In this document: piece by piece, positions 25,114-31,397 of the stretch | Numbering within the stretch: the first letter of the stretch is position 1 | Layout: each line of letters opens with the position of its first letter | Position numbers and translations under genes: made by a program | IMG/VR virus record: IMGVR_UViG_3300045131_002132 | Span: 1-36,841 of that record | Source: a virus | DNA: 36,841 nucleotides | Direction: 5' to 3' (one strand) | Notes under the pieces: model-generated | Database searches by the model: none | Seen by the model: the letters and a program-made list of their open reading frames with translations, nothing else | What the model was told of the DNA's origin: nothing

Positions 25114-25602
25114 CTACCTCCAGAAATTTGGATCGTTTGGATCGGGAAGCTGCGCCTGGCGCTGGGGCTGCTGGTTTTGCTGCAGCTGCTGTGCCACCAT
25201 CAGCGCCACCAGCGCATCGAGCGGGCTGGCCGGCGGCTGGAGCGCGGGCTGCTGCTGGCCAGGGCCCACCCTGCCCCAATTGGCGTTGGGCCCAGACAGC
25301 CACTTGCCGGCGGGCTGCTGATTGCCGGCGCTCATCTGGGCCATGGCCTGTTCCATGCGGCGCATGCGGAAAAACATATAACCCACCAGCGCAGCGGCGC
25401 CGATGATCACAATCACCAGCAGCACGGTCAGGATGGTCGACTGCACAGTGGCAGCCGTCTGGCCGGCGCTGGCGATTTGGGCGGCCCGGGCGGCTTCGAT
25501 GGCGGCCTGGGCCTGGTTGGCGGTGGCGGCTGAGGAGGCCATGCTGGCGACCAGCGCCAGGATGACGATCAGGGCCAGGACGATGATGATCAGGATTATC
25601 AC
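25114..25602 (-). CDS. Two-helix membrane protein, probable translocase partner
   Basis: The protein has 162 residues, beginning at a GTG that overlaps the previous stop (GTGA) and follows GGAGG. The hydrophobic N-terminus (VIILIIIVLALIVILALVA) and a second segment near 60-82 flank an Ala/Gln-rich region similar in composition to the extracytoplasmic part of the translocase. The C-terminal 75 residues are Pro/Gln-rich and end NDPNFWR. It is directly upstream of the translocase gene, three bases apart, so a joint membrane complex is plausible. No known family recognised. Confidence 0.75.
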   Translation of the reverse strand: MIILIIIVLALIVILALVASMASSAATANQAQAAIEAARAAQIASAGQTAATVQSTILTVLLVIVIIGAAALVGYMFFRMRRMEQAMAQMSAGNQQPAGKWLSGPNANWGRVGPGQQQPALQPPASPLDALVALMVAQQLQQNQQPQRQAQLPDPNDPNFWR

Positions 25603-25988
25603 GCGTCCTCCTTCGGAGGTTCGGGCAGTGGCCGCCAAAACTCAGCGCCACGAAATGAGTTATCTTCGGTAATCCATAAGCCAGTATGAGGATAGTAATA
25701 CCCAACTTCAAACCCGCCAGCCGCGTAAAACAGAACCGTTGTTCGTTCCTCTGGCAATTTATCGCCCACGCGTATCCACCCGCCCCGCGCCTGTTGCAGT
25801 TCAGCCTTTGCCCGCAGCAGCTCCGCCTGCATCTCATCGCGGGATGTCCAGGCGGCGGCGTATTCGCCCTTCAACCTCTCAATTTCAGCGGCCATATCTC
25901 GCATCTGTGCAGCCTGTTCTCTTTCGTGTTGGCGCATCGACTGAATAAGTTTCATCTGCTCGCTGTTGAAACCTAAAACCGTACCCAT
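25599..25988 (-). CDS. DUF551 domain protein with N-terminal coiled coil
   Basis: The protein has 129 residues. Residues 15-68 are coiled coil. Residues 70-125 show the DUF551 pattern: GWIRVGDKLPEE, TTVLFYAAGG, and a C-terminal EFWRPLPEPP. DUF551 proteins are common in phages and their function is not known. GGAGG precedes the start, and the stop overlaps the next start. Confidence 0.85.
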   Translation of the reverse strand: MGTVLGFNSEQMKLIQSMRQHEREQAAQMRDMAAEIERLKGEYAAAWTSRDEMQAELLRAKAELQQARGGWIRVGDKLPEERTTVLFYAAGGFEVGYYYPHTGLWITEDNSFRGAEFWRPLPEPPKEDA

Positions 25989-25991
25989 CCC

Positions 25992-26270
25992 TCATCCTCC
26001 TTCGGCGGGCTTTTTGTCCGGCCTATATGTGTACTCCCGGTCAGCCGGGATGTTTATAAATTCAATCACATGGGCCAACGGGGTAAAGTAATCGGGCGTT
26101 CCCATCGGCTGTCCCTCGCTGTTCACCCACGGAACGACGTTGTTGGGTATGCACATCCCGACCTCATAAAGCCGCTCATCGGGCCAATCGTAGCGCATCA
26201 ATACCATCATGGGCTTTGGGACCATGCCCCTGATACCCTTTGTGGGCCACCATGTTATTTTTCTCGGCAT
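25992..26270 (-). CDS. Hypothetical protein with Trp/Pro-rich sequence
   Basis: The protein has 92 residues and AAGGAGG before its ATG. It begins MPRKITWWPTKGIRGMVPKP and ends with a charged tail; no motif is recognised. It could be a small beta-rich protein. The gene ends four bases before the next start and belongs to the leftward operon. Confidence 0.7.
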   Translation of the reverse strand: MPRKITWWPTKGIRGMVPKPMMVLMRYDWPDERLYEVGMCIPNNVVPWVNSEGQPMGTPDYFTPLAHVIEFINIPADREYTYRPDKKPAEGG

Positions 26271-26309
26271 ACAATCCTCCTTCGGCGGGCCTCGCGACCA
26301 GCCATTATG

Positions 26310-26507
26310 CTATTCCTCAGTCAGCCCGGATTCTGGGTTCCACGGTTTGCCATGTTCGCTGGTGACGTGGCCGTTTTCATCGCGCACGGTTTCGCCGCAG
26401 GTATCGCATTCGTCGCGGTCGTGTGTCCAGCAGTATGAGCCGTTTTTGCCGTAGATCATTGTGCAGCCACAAACGGCGCACGTTTTGTAAACTGGTTTGT
26501 ATTTCAT
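26310..26507 (-). CDS. Small zinc-finger-like protein
   Basis: The protein has 65 residues. The ATG at 26507 is chosen because GGAG lies seven bases upstream; the ATG two codons earlier is too close to it. CAVCGC, CWTH and CDTCGE form two paired metal-binding sites. Function unknown. Confidence 0.65.
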   Translation of the reverse strand: MKYKPVYKTCAVCGCTMIYGKNGSYCWTHDRDECDTCGETVRDENGHVTSEHGKPWNPESGLTEE

Positions 26508-26519
26508 TGTCATACTCCT

Positions 26520-26789
26520 CTACTGATCGCTTGGATCTTTGGTGTTGTGGATCACGATCACCATAAACACAACTATGACAATTCCCAGGATGACCACCGG
26601 GGTGATGTCCACCTGCCGTTCCAGGTTTACGCTGGCATTCTCCATGTACACCAGCGGGATGCCCACGCCCAATGAGATCACAGCCATGACGATCAGCTGC
26701 CACAGGGGGAGTTCATTCTTCTTTTCGTTGCGGATGGGTTCCATACTGATCCTTTTTGAACTGTTCGAGATTTTCGAAGGGTTGATCAT
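26520..26789 (-). CDS. Small two-helix membrane protein
   Basis: The protein has 89 residues from the ATG at 26789, which overlaps the upstream stop (ATGA) and has GGAG six bases before it. A second ATG at 26744 also has a weak site (AAGGA) and would give 74 residues. Two membrane segments are present (LWQLIVMAVISLGVGIPLVY and the TPVVILGIVIVVFMVIVI stretch), joined by a polar loop. Function unknown. Confidence 0.65.
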   Translation of the reverse strand: MINPSKISNSSKRISMEPIRNEKKNELPLWQLIVMAVISLGVGIPLVYMENASVNLERQVDITPVVILGIVIVVFMVIVIHNTKDPSDQ

Positions 26790-27166
26790 GCTGATCTCCC
26801 CAATGAGGCATACAGCCTGTCCAATCTCTGACCGTTGCGGCGTGGCATGCTGCGCCACCAGTCACGCGATGGCCTGGGTTGGTATGGGTTGGTAACTGCC
26901 GGCAGCGGTTCTACAGGTAGCTCTTCGGTGCCGAACACGGGCTCTTCCACGGTCTCGCCCAGCGCCAGGTGCATGACGAACCAGTCCGAACAGGCCTTGC
27001 AGTGCTTCAGATGGGCGCGCAGGCGGTGCTGGATCTCGCGAAAGCCGGGCGTGCCGTATTCGGTTTGGTGCGCCTGGAAAGCCAGGCGGTAGTATTCTTG
27101 GCAGCGGTCCGGCTCGGTGCTGGTTAGCAGCTGGCCGTTGGGGTCGAGGAAGTAGCGGGTGCTCAT
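26786..27166 (-). CDS. Hypothetical protein with a C-X2-C pair
   Basis: The protein has 126 residues; the ATG at 27166 follows AAGGAGC. It has a helical middle (REIQHRLRAHLKHCKACSDWF) in which His and two Cys resemble anti-sigma-factor-type zinc sites (H-X3-C-X2-C). The C-terminus is Pro- and Arg-rich. A ZAS-like regulatory role is possible but not shown. The gene lies nine bases after the replication initiator. Confidence 0.65.
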   Translation of the reverse strand: MSTRYFLDPNGQLLTSTEPDRCQEYYRLAFQAHQTEYGTPGFREIQHRLRAHLKHCKACSDWFVMHLALGETVEEPVFGTEELPVEPLPAVTNPYQPRPSRDWWRSMPRRNGQRLDRLYASLGRSA

Positions 27167-27174
27167 TTTGCTCC

Positions 27175-28092
27175 TTAGGTGGATATCTCCAGATCCACGG
27201 GCTGGCTGTAGACGCCGTATTCCAGCAGCTGGCTGATCTTGATGCCCAGCCGGCTGGTAACCAGCTTCGCGCAGTTCTGATCTGGCGCTTTGAGTTTGAA
27301 ATGGATGCGGTTGCCAGCCGGCTGGGCGCTGATCGGCGTCAGTGCTTTGATATGCGCCAGCAAGAGCGTTCCGCGCATATCTGGTTCGAGCTGACCGCGA
27401 ACCATGGCCCATGCTTCCGCTGCCGGTTGGAGTTTCTTACCCCCTTCCCCACCCAGATGGGGACCGAAATTTGCGCCAGACTCTTTAATCTCTGTAGTAA
27501 TTTCGGAGTACTCTCTGATTCCTTTTAACATCGGATCAAAGTGACCCGATGGGGGGGTCAAAGTGATCCGATGGAGGGGGTCACTTTGATCCGATGGGAG
27601 GCCCATTGGATCACTTTGATCCGATGGGGATTTCTTCAAATCCTCGTTGCAAACGCCCTCTTTCAGGATCTCTTCAAAGCGCTCATAACAGATCGTGTAC
27701 CAGTTGGTTTGGTCTGGCGCTTCGTCCTCGCGCCTGGATTTATCCAGGTGTTTGCAGGTTTCGACCAGCCCCAGGCCTCGACGGATAACCTTCTGACCAG
27801 CCACACTGGCATTATATTCGCCTGCTATCAGCCGGCGGATGATGCGCTTGAGGGTAGGCTCAGACCAGAACGGAAATTCGTAGCGGTGCCAGTTGGGGAT
27901 GCTGTTGTAGTAATACGGCCGGCCTTCGTGGATCTTGCCGACTTCCCGGCCATTGCTTTTGAGTACCTGATAAAGTTTGAAGTGCAGCTGCTGCATAAAG
28001 ATCGCCTCGTCTAAGCCGATCAGAACAGCCAGACCGGGCAATACTTGAAGCGGTGATTCGTCCATCAGCAGCTTTGTGTATTGGTGAGCCAT
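27175..28092 (-). CDS. Replication initiator with N-terminal winged helix
   Basis: The protein has 305 residues. The N-terminal 150 residues match phage replication proteins with a winged-helix fold: GLDEAIFMQQLHFKL, YYYNSIPNWHRYEFPFWSE, TLKRIIRRLIAGEY and TNWYTICYERFEE. Residues 170-195 are low complexity (PSDQSDP twice) and are encoded by an iteron-like DNA cluster. The C-terminal 85 residues (AWAMVRGQLEPDMRGTLL, IHFKLKAP) resemble a DnaA N-terminal domain, which could contact host DnaA or helicase; this part is inference. The origin probably lies within the gene, as with lambda O. Confidence 0.8.
   Translation of the reverse strand: MAHQYTKLLMDESPLQVLPGLAVLIGLDEAIFMQQLHFKLYQVLKSNGREVGKIHEGRPYYYNSIPNWHRYEFPFWSEPTLKRIIRRLIAGEYNASVAGQKVIRRGLGLVETCKHLDKSRREDEAPDQTNWYTICYERFEEILKEGVCNEDLKKSPSDQSDPMGLPSDQSDPLHRITLTPPSGHFDPMLKGIREYSEITTEIKESGANFGPHLGGEGGKKLQPAAEAWAMVRGQLEPDMRGTLLLAHIKALTPISAQPAGNRIHFKLKAPDQNCAKLVTSRLGIKISQLLEYGVYSQPVDLEIST
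27536..27629. repeat. Iteron-like direct repeats, candidate replication origin
   Basis: Four copies of a unit with the form TCAnnnTGAYCCGATGG begin at 27536, 27558, 27581 and 27611, so spacing is 22, 23 and 30 bases. The first two have AAG in the centre and the last two CTT, so TCAAAGTGA is inverted to TCACTTTGA. GGATCACTTTGATCC (27608-27622) is a perfect palindrome around one base. G-runs separate the units. The cluster lies in the middle of the replication initiator gene, which is the usual place for a phage origin of the lambda type. Confidence 0.7.
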
Positions 28093-28097
28093 CTAAT

Positions 28098-28559
28098 TTA
28101 ATCTCCCCAGATTTTGACGGCGCCGGGTCGCGCCGCGCGGTTTTGGGTATTTCCCGACCGGTATGAATAAGGCCCGGGCCGGCCGGCAGCGAGGATACGC
28201 TGTTGGTCTGGTAAACGCTGTTCGATGTAGCGAACAAGCTCTGTCAATATTTGGATGTGGGGGATGGCCTGGCGGATCTCGTGCTCCAGGTCCAGATTGA
28301 CGGCCGTCAGGTCCTCGATCATGTCGGTAACCGGGTGGGTATGACGGCGCTGGCGAACGCGCTCAATTTCAGCGGCGAGCTGCTCGCGCTGGTGTTCCAG
28401 CCGGGCGGCCTCTTCGCGCGCTTCGCTGGCTGCCAGCAGCGCGGCGTGGCGCTCGTGTTGGGCAGCGGCCAGGGCTAACTGCGCCTGGCGTAGTGAGCGT
28501 ATGCCGTGCAGGCCGAGAGCTGCGCCGGCCAGAACACATAGGATGGACGCGATGACCAC
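28098..28559 (-). CDS. Membrane-anchored coiled-coil protein
   Basis: The protein has 153 residues, beginning at a GTG with GGAGG seven bases upstream. One N-terminal membrane segment (VVIASILCVLAGAALGL) is followed by about 60 residues of Ala/Glu/Arg coiled coil and a second helical part (IEDLTAVNLDLEHEIRQAI), ending in a basic tail. Function unknown. The gene lies six bases before the replication initiator. Confidence 0.7.
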   Translation of the reverse strand: MVIASILCVLAGAALGLHGIRSLRQAQLALAAAQHERHAALLAASEAREEAARLEHQREQLAAEIERVRQRRHTHPVTDMIEDLTAVNLDLEHEIRQAIPHIQILTELVRYIEQRLPDQQRILAAGRPGPYSYRSGNTQNRAARPGAVKIWGD

Positions 28560-28663
28560 AACCCCACCTCCTTGCTGGCCAGCATGAGTACCATACAGGC
28601 CAGGATAAAAATGATGATCACCAGGGCGACGATCACGATCGTCACAGTGCGAAATGGCTCCAT
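28475..28663 (-). CDS. Small membrane protein, first gene of the leftward operon
   Basis: The protein has 62 residues, with AAGGAA before the ATG. It has one clear membrane segment (TIVIVALVIIIFILACMVLM). The last third overlaps the next gene by 85 bases in another frame, which is long for this phage, so the C-terminal part may be less constrained. Function unknown. Confidence 0.5.
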   Translation of the reverse strand: MEPFRTVTIVIVALVIIIFILACMVLMLASKEVGLWSSRPSYVFWPAQLSACTAYAHYARRS

Positions 28664-28674
28664 AAGTTCCTTCT

Positions 28675-28710
28675 CCCCCGCGTGGGGGATGCCGGGTTAA
28701 CCGGGTGATG
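28675..28710. repeat. Dispersed G/C-stem element, copy A
   Basis: CCCCC-GCGT-GGGGG (28675-28688) is followed by a GGGTTAACC palindrome and GTGA. A similar arrangement occurs at 30356-30390. Both lie on the 5' side of leftward genes. The rest of the 28664-28836 gap has an A-run near 28765 and an inverted repeat CCAGCA/TGCTGG around 28777-28800. I do not see a convincing promoter pair in this divergent gap, although one is expected. Confidence 0.5.
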
Positions 28711-28836
28711 TTTGAGAAATACATACCGCGGGTAATATCGCTGCTGCAGGCTGCCGGGTACGATAAAAAACAGACTCCAGCAATTGATTGATTTATGCTG
28801 GTTTTGCTGGGATCTCGAAATCACTCGGAGGGCAGA

Positions 28837-29733
28837 ATGCAGGACTATATTGACGCGTTTTTAGGCGGCTCAGCGTATGCCGAGACGACTAAAGCAAACT
28901 ATCGTTATGCACTCTTGCGGCTGGACGAATGGCTGAAGGGGCGGGGATTGACGATCGATGGGCTGACCGGGCCGCTGTATACGGAGTGGATCAACAGCTA
29001 CGGATGGGGCAACAACAGCCGGCGCAATTACGCCTATGCTGTGCGCGCCTTTGTGGTCTGGATGGGTTACGGAAAGCACCATCCGGTCTATTCGGTGGCG
29101 CCGGCCAGGGATAACAGCGCGCCTGGCCGCTCGTTGGATGCGGCCGACTTGCAAACCCTGCTGAAATCGTTCGACCTCAACACGGCCATTGGCTGGCGCA
29201 ACCTGGCGATCGTGGCGCTGATGGCCGAAACCGGGCTGCGCTCTTCGGAAGTCTGTCACCTGGAGGTTGGAAAGCTGGACCTGCGCCGCCGGCAGTTTAT
29301 GGTGCTGGTCAAGCGCTCGCGCTGGCAAAACAAGATCATCAGCGTTGAGACTGCGCGCATCCTGGATGTCTGGCTGGAGCATCGCGAGAAACACGCGGCG
29401 CCAGGCGTTAAGACGGTGTTCATCAGCCTGGGCGGGCTGACCCGCGGCAACCCGATGACGCGCGATGGGCTAAAAGGTGAGTTCTCGAAATTTGGGAAGC
29501 GGTCTGGGATTGGCCACATCTCGCCGCACGACATGCGGCGCACGATGGCCGTGCTGATGACTGAGGCCGGCGCGCCGACGCGCCTGGTGCAGGTGCTGGG
29601 GGGCTGGGATAGCATTAAGATGGTCGAGCGGTATACCCGTAATTTGAAGCCCCAGCAAATTGATAAGTACTCGCCGGTGGGCCGGCTGTTCGGCCAAAGT
29701 CCCGAGGCTGAGGGCGCGCCGGTCTCTGCGTAG
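28837..29733 (+). CDS. Tyrosine recombinase/integrase
   Basis: The protein has 298 residues; the ATG at 28837 follows GGAGG, so earlier in-frame starts are rejected. Residues 1-90 are the SAM-like core-binding domain. The catalytic domain holds Arg135 in ETGLRSSEV, a Lys in the KRSRWQNK hairpin, HDMRR with His231 and Arg234, LGGWDS with Trp257 in place of the second His, and Tyr266 in ERYTR. All positions of the XerC/D family are present. It would integrate the phage, and the tRNA-like sequence just after its stop is a good attP candidate. It could also resolve dimers if the phage lives as a plasmid. Confidence 0.93.
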   Translation: MQDYIDAFLGGSAYAETTKANYRYALLRLDEWLKGRGLTIDGLTGPLYTEWINSYGWGNNSRRNYAYAVRAFVVWMGYGKHHPVYSVAPARDNSAPGRSLDAADLQTLLKSFDLNTAIGWRNLAIVALMAETGLRSSEVCHLEVGKLDLRRRQFMVLVKRSRWQNKIISVETARILDVWLEHREKHAAPGVKTVFISLGGLTRGNPMTRDGLKGEFSKFGKRSGIGHISPHDMRRTMAVLMTEAGAPTRLVQVLGGWDSIKMVERYTRNLKPQQIDKYSPVGRLFGQSPEAEGAPVSA

Positions 29734-29750
29734 GACTCCAGCGCCTGGTT

Positions 29751-29775
29751 ATGGGTTCGAGTCCCCTCGAGGTCA
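29751..29775 (+). other. Candidate attP core resembling a tRNA 3' end
   Basis: GGGTTCGAGTCCC contains the T-loop TTCGAGT (29756-29762) with paired arms. It is followed by CCT and CGAGGTC (29768-29774), which would be the 3' strand of an acceptor stem, and A (29775) as the discriminator base. The matching 5' half GACCTCG and a full cloverleaf are absent, so this is not a tRNA gene. Many phages carry exactly such a fragment at attP, beside the integrase gene, so that integration restores the host tRNA. The host tRNA cannot be named. Confidence 0.65.
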
Positions 29776-29777
29776 CT

Positions 29778-29811
29778 CTACATCAGCGGTCCATAAAACC
29801 GCTGTTTGTAG
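29778..29811 (+). terminator. Hairpin downstream of the integrase/attP
   Basis: CTACA and CAGCGGT (29778-29790) pair with ACCGCTG and TGTAG (29798-29811) around CCATAAA, with a small internal loop. Only a short T-run is inside, so it may be a weak terminator or a recombinase binding structure next to attP. Confidence 0.5.
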
Positions 29812-29826
29812 TTAAGGGAGATCTGC

Positions 29827-30060
29827 ATGGCGAATACCAATCACGCGATTGTGATGACCTGGTTGACCTCGAAAGGTGTTTCAACCAAATGCGCTGAGTG
29901 TATTGCCGGTCAGTATGAAGTTGGCCTGGTTATTCAGCCGGCTGCACCGAATATCCCATCAGGGACAGAAATGCATATGGTGACGCTGATCTGTCAGAAC
30001 TGCGGACATGTGAAGATTTTCAGCTTTGACCTGATGGTTCGGGAGACGCGTCAAAAATAG
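29827..30060 (+). CDS. Zinc-ribbon protein
   Basis: The protein has 77 residues with AAGGGAG before the ATG. CAEC (residues 22-25) and CQNCGH near residue 60 form a zinc-ribbon, separated by a loop. The final 12 residues are polar. Function unknown. It lies between attP and the convergent small gene, whose 3' end overlaps it by 41 bases. Confidence 0.75.
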   Translation: MANTNHAIVMTWLTSKGVSTKCAECIAGQYEVGLVIQPAAPNIPSGTEMHMVTLICQNCGHVKIFSFDLMVRETRQK

Positions 30061-30232
30061 GGATCATGTTCATTGGCGCGATCACCGAGACGCTCAGCGC
30101 CATTTGAAAGACGGCCTGAAATTCATCACCATCGAATTTTTCTTTCACCATCATGGCCACCTCGAGAACCTTCTGAACATTGTGGCGCTGCTTTTCGGAA
30201 AGATAAGATTGTTGAGCTGGTGCTTGCGACAT
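30020..30232 (-). CDS. Small helical protein, function unknown
   Basis: The protein has 70 residues. The ATG at 30232 is chosen because AAAGGAG lies four bases upstream; the longer in-frame extension runs through non-coding structured DNA. It begins MSQAPAQQSYLSEKQRHNVQ and has one helical segment (VQKVLEVAMMVKEKFDGDEF). It converges on the zinc-ribbon gene and is probably expressed in lysogeny with the repressor. No family recognised. Confidence 0.6.
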   Translation of the reverse strand: MSQAPAQQSYLSEKQRHNVQKVLEVAMMVKEKFDGDEFQAVFQMALSVSVIAPMNMIPIFDASPEPSGQS

Positions 30233-30355
30233 AAGACTCCTTTGGAGATTGAAACTCCACTCGCCCAGCCGCAAGAGTGCATAACACTTACACGAACTAT
30301 TCGCTGTTGTTAAAGTTCTGATGTGATTATGATGCGGCTGTGATGCGTTTGGAAT

Positions 30356-30416
30356 CCCCTTGCGGGGGGAAAGATGGGTTAGCCCGGTGAAAAAGGTGAT
30401 CCCCCAGGCGGGGGAT
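30356..30416. repeat. Dispersed G/C-stem elements, copies B and C, in a 340-base non-coding gap
   Basis: In the gap 30233-30572, CCCC-TTGC-GGGG (30356-30367) is followed by GGGTTAGCCC and GGTGA, similar to copy A at 28675. ATCCCCC-AGGC-GGGGGAT (30399-30416) is a third hairpin of the same design. Further on, GTTTCG and CGAAAC form a distant inverted pair around 30483-30512. No gene is visible in the gap. A small RNA or regulatory leader is possible. Confidence 0.5.
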
Positions 30417-30537
30417 AAAAGATACAAGATAGGTTTGAGCAGGTAAAGTTTAATCAGTCAGTACATTTGTCCTTTCTCCCTCGTTTCGATCGGCTTGGCG
30501 GCGTGAGCGAAACGGTACGGGAATAAGAAGAGATGGC

Positions 30538-30564
30538 GGCCCTGGGTCTTTCAGACCTGGGGCC
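30538..30564. terminator. Probable bidirectional terminator after the repressor gene
   Basis: GGCCC and GGTCT (30538-30549) pair with AGACC and GGGCC (30553-30564), with TG/TG internal mismatches and a three-base loop. Pyrimidine-rich, T-containing sequence follows in both directions (TTCGTCTTT on plus; TCTCTTCTTATT on minus). It would end the repressor transcript and any plus-strand transcript of the gap. Confidence 0.65.
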
Positions 30565-30572
30565 GTTCGTCT

Positions 30573-30809
30573 TTAATCCACCGATTCTTGAATGTATTCA
30601 AACATCGCGCCGGGCTGCACATCCAGCGCGTCGCAAATACGCGCGATGGTAGCCAGATCAATTCTGGTGTACACGCCGCGGCGGATAGCTAACGCCTGAT
30701 TGTATGTAAGCCCAGCCCGCTGCGCAAAATCAGCGGTTGATATATTGCGTTCATCCAAAATTTCGGGGACCTTTAAGCGAACGGTCCCAGGTGTCATAGT
30801 TTCTTCCAT
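30573..30809 (-). CDS. Cro/CI-type helix-turn-helix repressor
   Basis: The protein has 78 residues; the ATG at 30809 follows AAGGAGG, so the longer frame is rejected. It is a single XRE-family domain: ISTADFAQRAGLTYNQALAI is the helix-turn-helix, and LATIARICDALDVQPGAMFE is the conserved end of the fold. No protease or dimer domain follows, so it is Cro-sized. It is transcribed from the leftward promoter of a divergent pair and probably controls both promoters, making it the main lysogeny switch candidate. Confidence 0.88.
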   Translation of the reverse strand: MEETMTPGTVRLKVPEILDERNISTADFAQRAGLTYNQALAIRRGVYTRIDLATIARICDALDVQPGAMFEYIQESVD

Positions 30810-30830
30810 AGGCCTCCTTCCTTGTTCTGA

Positions 30831-30859
30831 ATTGTACGACTTTCTTCCTGGAATGTCAA
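30831..30859 (-). promoter_or_regulatory. Leftward promoter for the repressor gene
   Basis: On the minus strand TTGACA (30859-30854) and TACAAT (30836-30831) are separated by 17 bases. This is close to the sigma70 consensus. The start point would fall about 15 bases before the ribosome-binding site of the repressor gene. The -35 box touches the palindromic operator. Confidence 0.85.
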
Positions 30860-30874
30860 CAAGATAATATCTTG
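30860..30874. promoter_or_regulatory. Palindromic operator between the divergent promoters
   Basis: CAAGATAATATCTTG is a perfect inverted repeat around one central base. It lies exactly between the two -35 boxes and overlaps the first bases of the rightward one. The outer bases AATGTC and GACATT continue the symmetry with a three-base offset. A dimer bound here would block both promoters. Confidence 0.75.
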
Positions 30875-30900
30875 ACATTTGCCTTGAGTAGCCTTACAAT
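30872..30900 (+). promoter_or_regulatory. Rightward early promoter
   Basis: TTGACA (30872-30877) and TACAAT (30895-30900) are 17 bases apart, the same boxes and spacing as the leftward promoter. It would drive the operon from 30949, including the GIY-YIG, zinc-ribbon and ParB-like genes. Confidence 0.88.
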
Positions 30901-30923
30901 ATCAATTAGATATCTACTTGATA
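30900..30923. promoter_or_regulatory. Second operator at the rightward start point
   Basis: TATCAA and TTGATA flank the palindrome TAGATATCTA (30907-30916). It covers the expected start of the rightward transcript. Its AGATA/TATCT core is shared with the first operator, so the same repressor probably binds both. Confidence 0.7.
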
Positions 30924-30948
30924 TAAAGCGAATAAGGAACCCCACCCC

Positions 30949-31044
30949 ATGAAACTCTCCGCCCCTCAAATCCTCCTCATCATCCTGCTGGCCGTCATCG
31001 TCGGCATGATCCTGGGTATCCTCACGCGCCTGGCGGTGGGGTAA
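30949..31044 (+). CDS. 31-residue membrane peptide
   Basis: The reading frame begins MKLSAPQILLIILLAVIVGM and ends LTRLAVG. It is almost wholly one transmembrane helix. It is the first gene after the rightward promoter and is followed two bases later by the GIY-YIG gene. Only a weak GGAA precedes it. It could be an early membrane peptide or a leader peptide. Confidence 0.55.
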   Translation: MKLSAPQILLIILLAVIVGMILGILTRLAVG

Positions 31045-31046
31045 CC

Positions 31047-31382
31047 ATGGCCGTCGTCTACCTCCTCCACTTCTCCAGCCCGCTGGCCCACGCCTGCCAT
31101 TACATCGGCACCGCGCGCGACCTGGACCACCGGCTGGAACAGCATCACAAAGGCACTGGCGCGCGCCTGACGGCTGTGCTGAACGAAAAGGGCATCGACT
31201 ACACCCTGGTGCGCACCTGGGCCGGTGGCCGCAAGTTGGAGCGCCAGCTCAAGGGCTACAAGAAAGCCCGCCTGCTGTGCCCGGTCTGCAACCCGCGACA
31301 CTGGATCACCAACGGCGTGGCGCACGAGCTGGCGCTGGTCGACACGCCCGATCTGGATAAGCTGCTGGAAGGTGAACTATAG
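31047..31382 (+). CDS. GIY-YIG domain nuclease-like protein
   Basis: The protein has 111 residues. It has VYLLHF (4-9) in place of GIY, HYIG (18-21) for YIG, Arg29 in DLDHRLEQH, GARLT, and Glu65 in KLERQLKG as the likely metal ligand. CPVC at 78-81 follows. This small GIY-YIG type is common in phages and plasmids. It may cut DNA, but homing or restriction roles cannot be told apart here. Confidence 0.88.
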   Translation: MAVVYLLHFSSPLAHACHYIGTARDLDHRLEQHHKGTGARLTAVLNEKGIDYTLVRTWAGGRKLERQLKGYKKARLLCPVCNPRHWITNGVAHELALVDTPDLDKLLEGEL

Positions 31383-31397
31383 AAAATAAATTCAGAA

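Noticed and set aside
24640-25533. Plus-strand open frame opposite the translocase
   Set aside because: Gly-rich, repetitive translation typical of an antisense shadow of an Ala/Thr/Gln-rich gene.
29721-29775. A complete tRNA gene at the integrase end
   Set aside because: The T-loop and 3' acceptor strand are present, but there is no matching 5' acceptor strand or D-arm, and the upstream part is the integrase coding end.
30356-30416. CRISPR array
   Set aside because: The repeated hairpins are too few, unequal and without regular spacers; no cas genes are present.
30483-30512. Widely spaced GTTTCG and CGAAAC as an eighth parS-like site
   Set aside because: The arms are about 18 bases apart instead of four, so it does not fit the site geometry.
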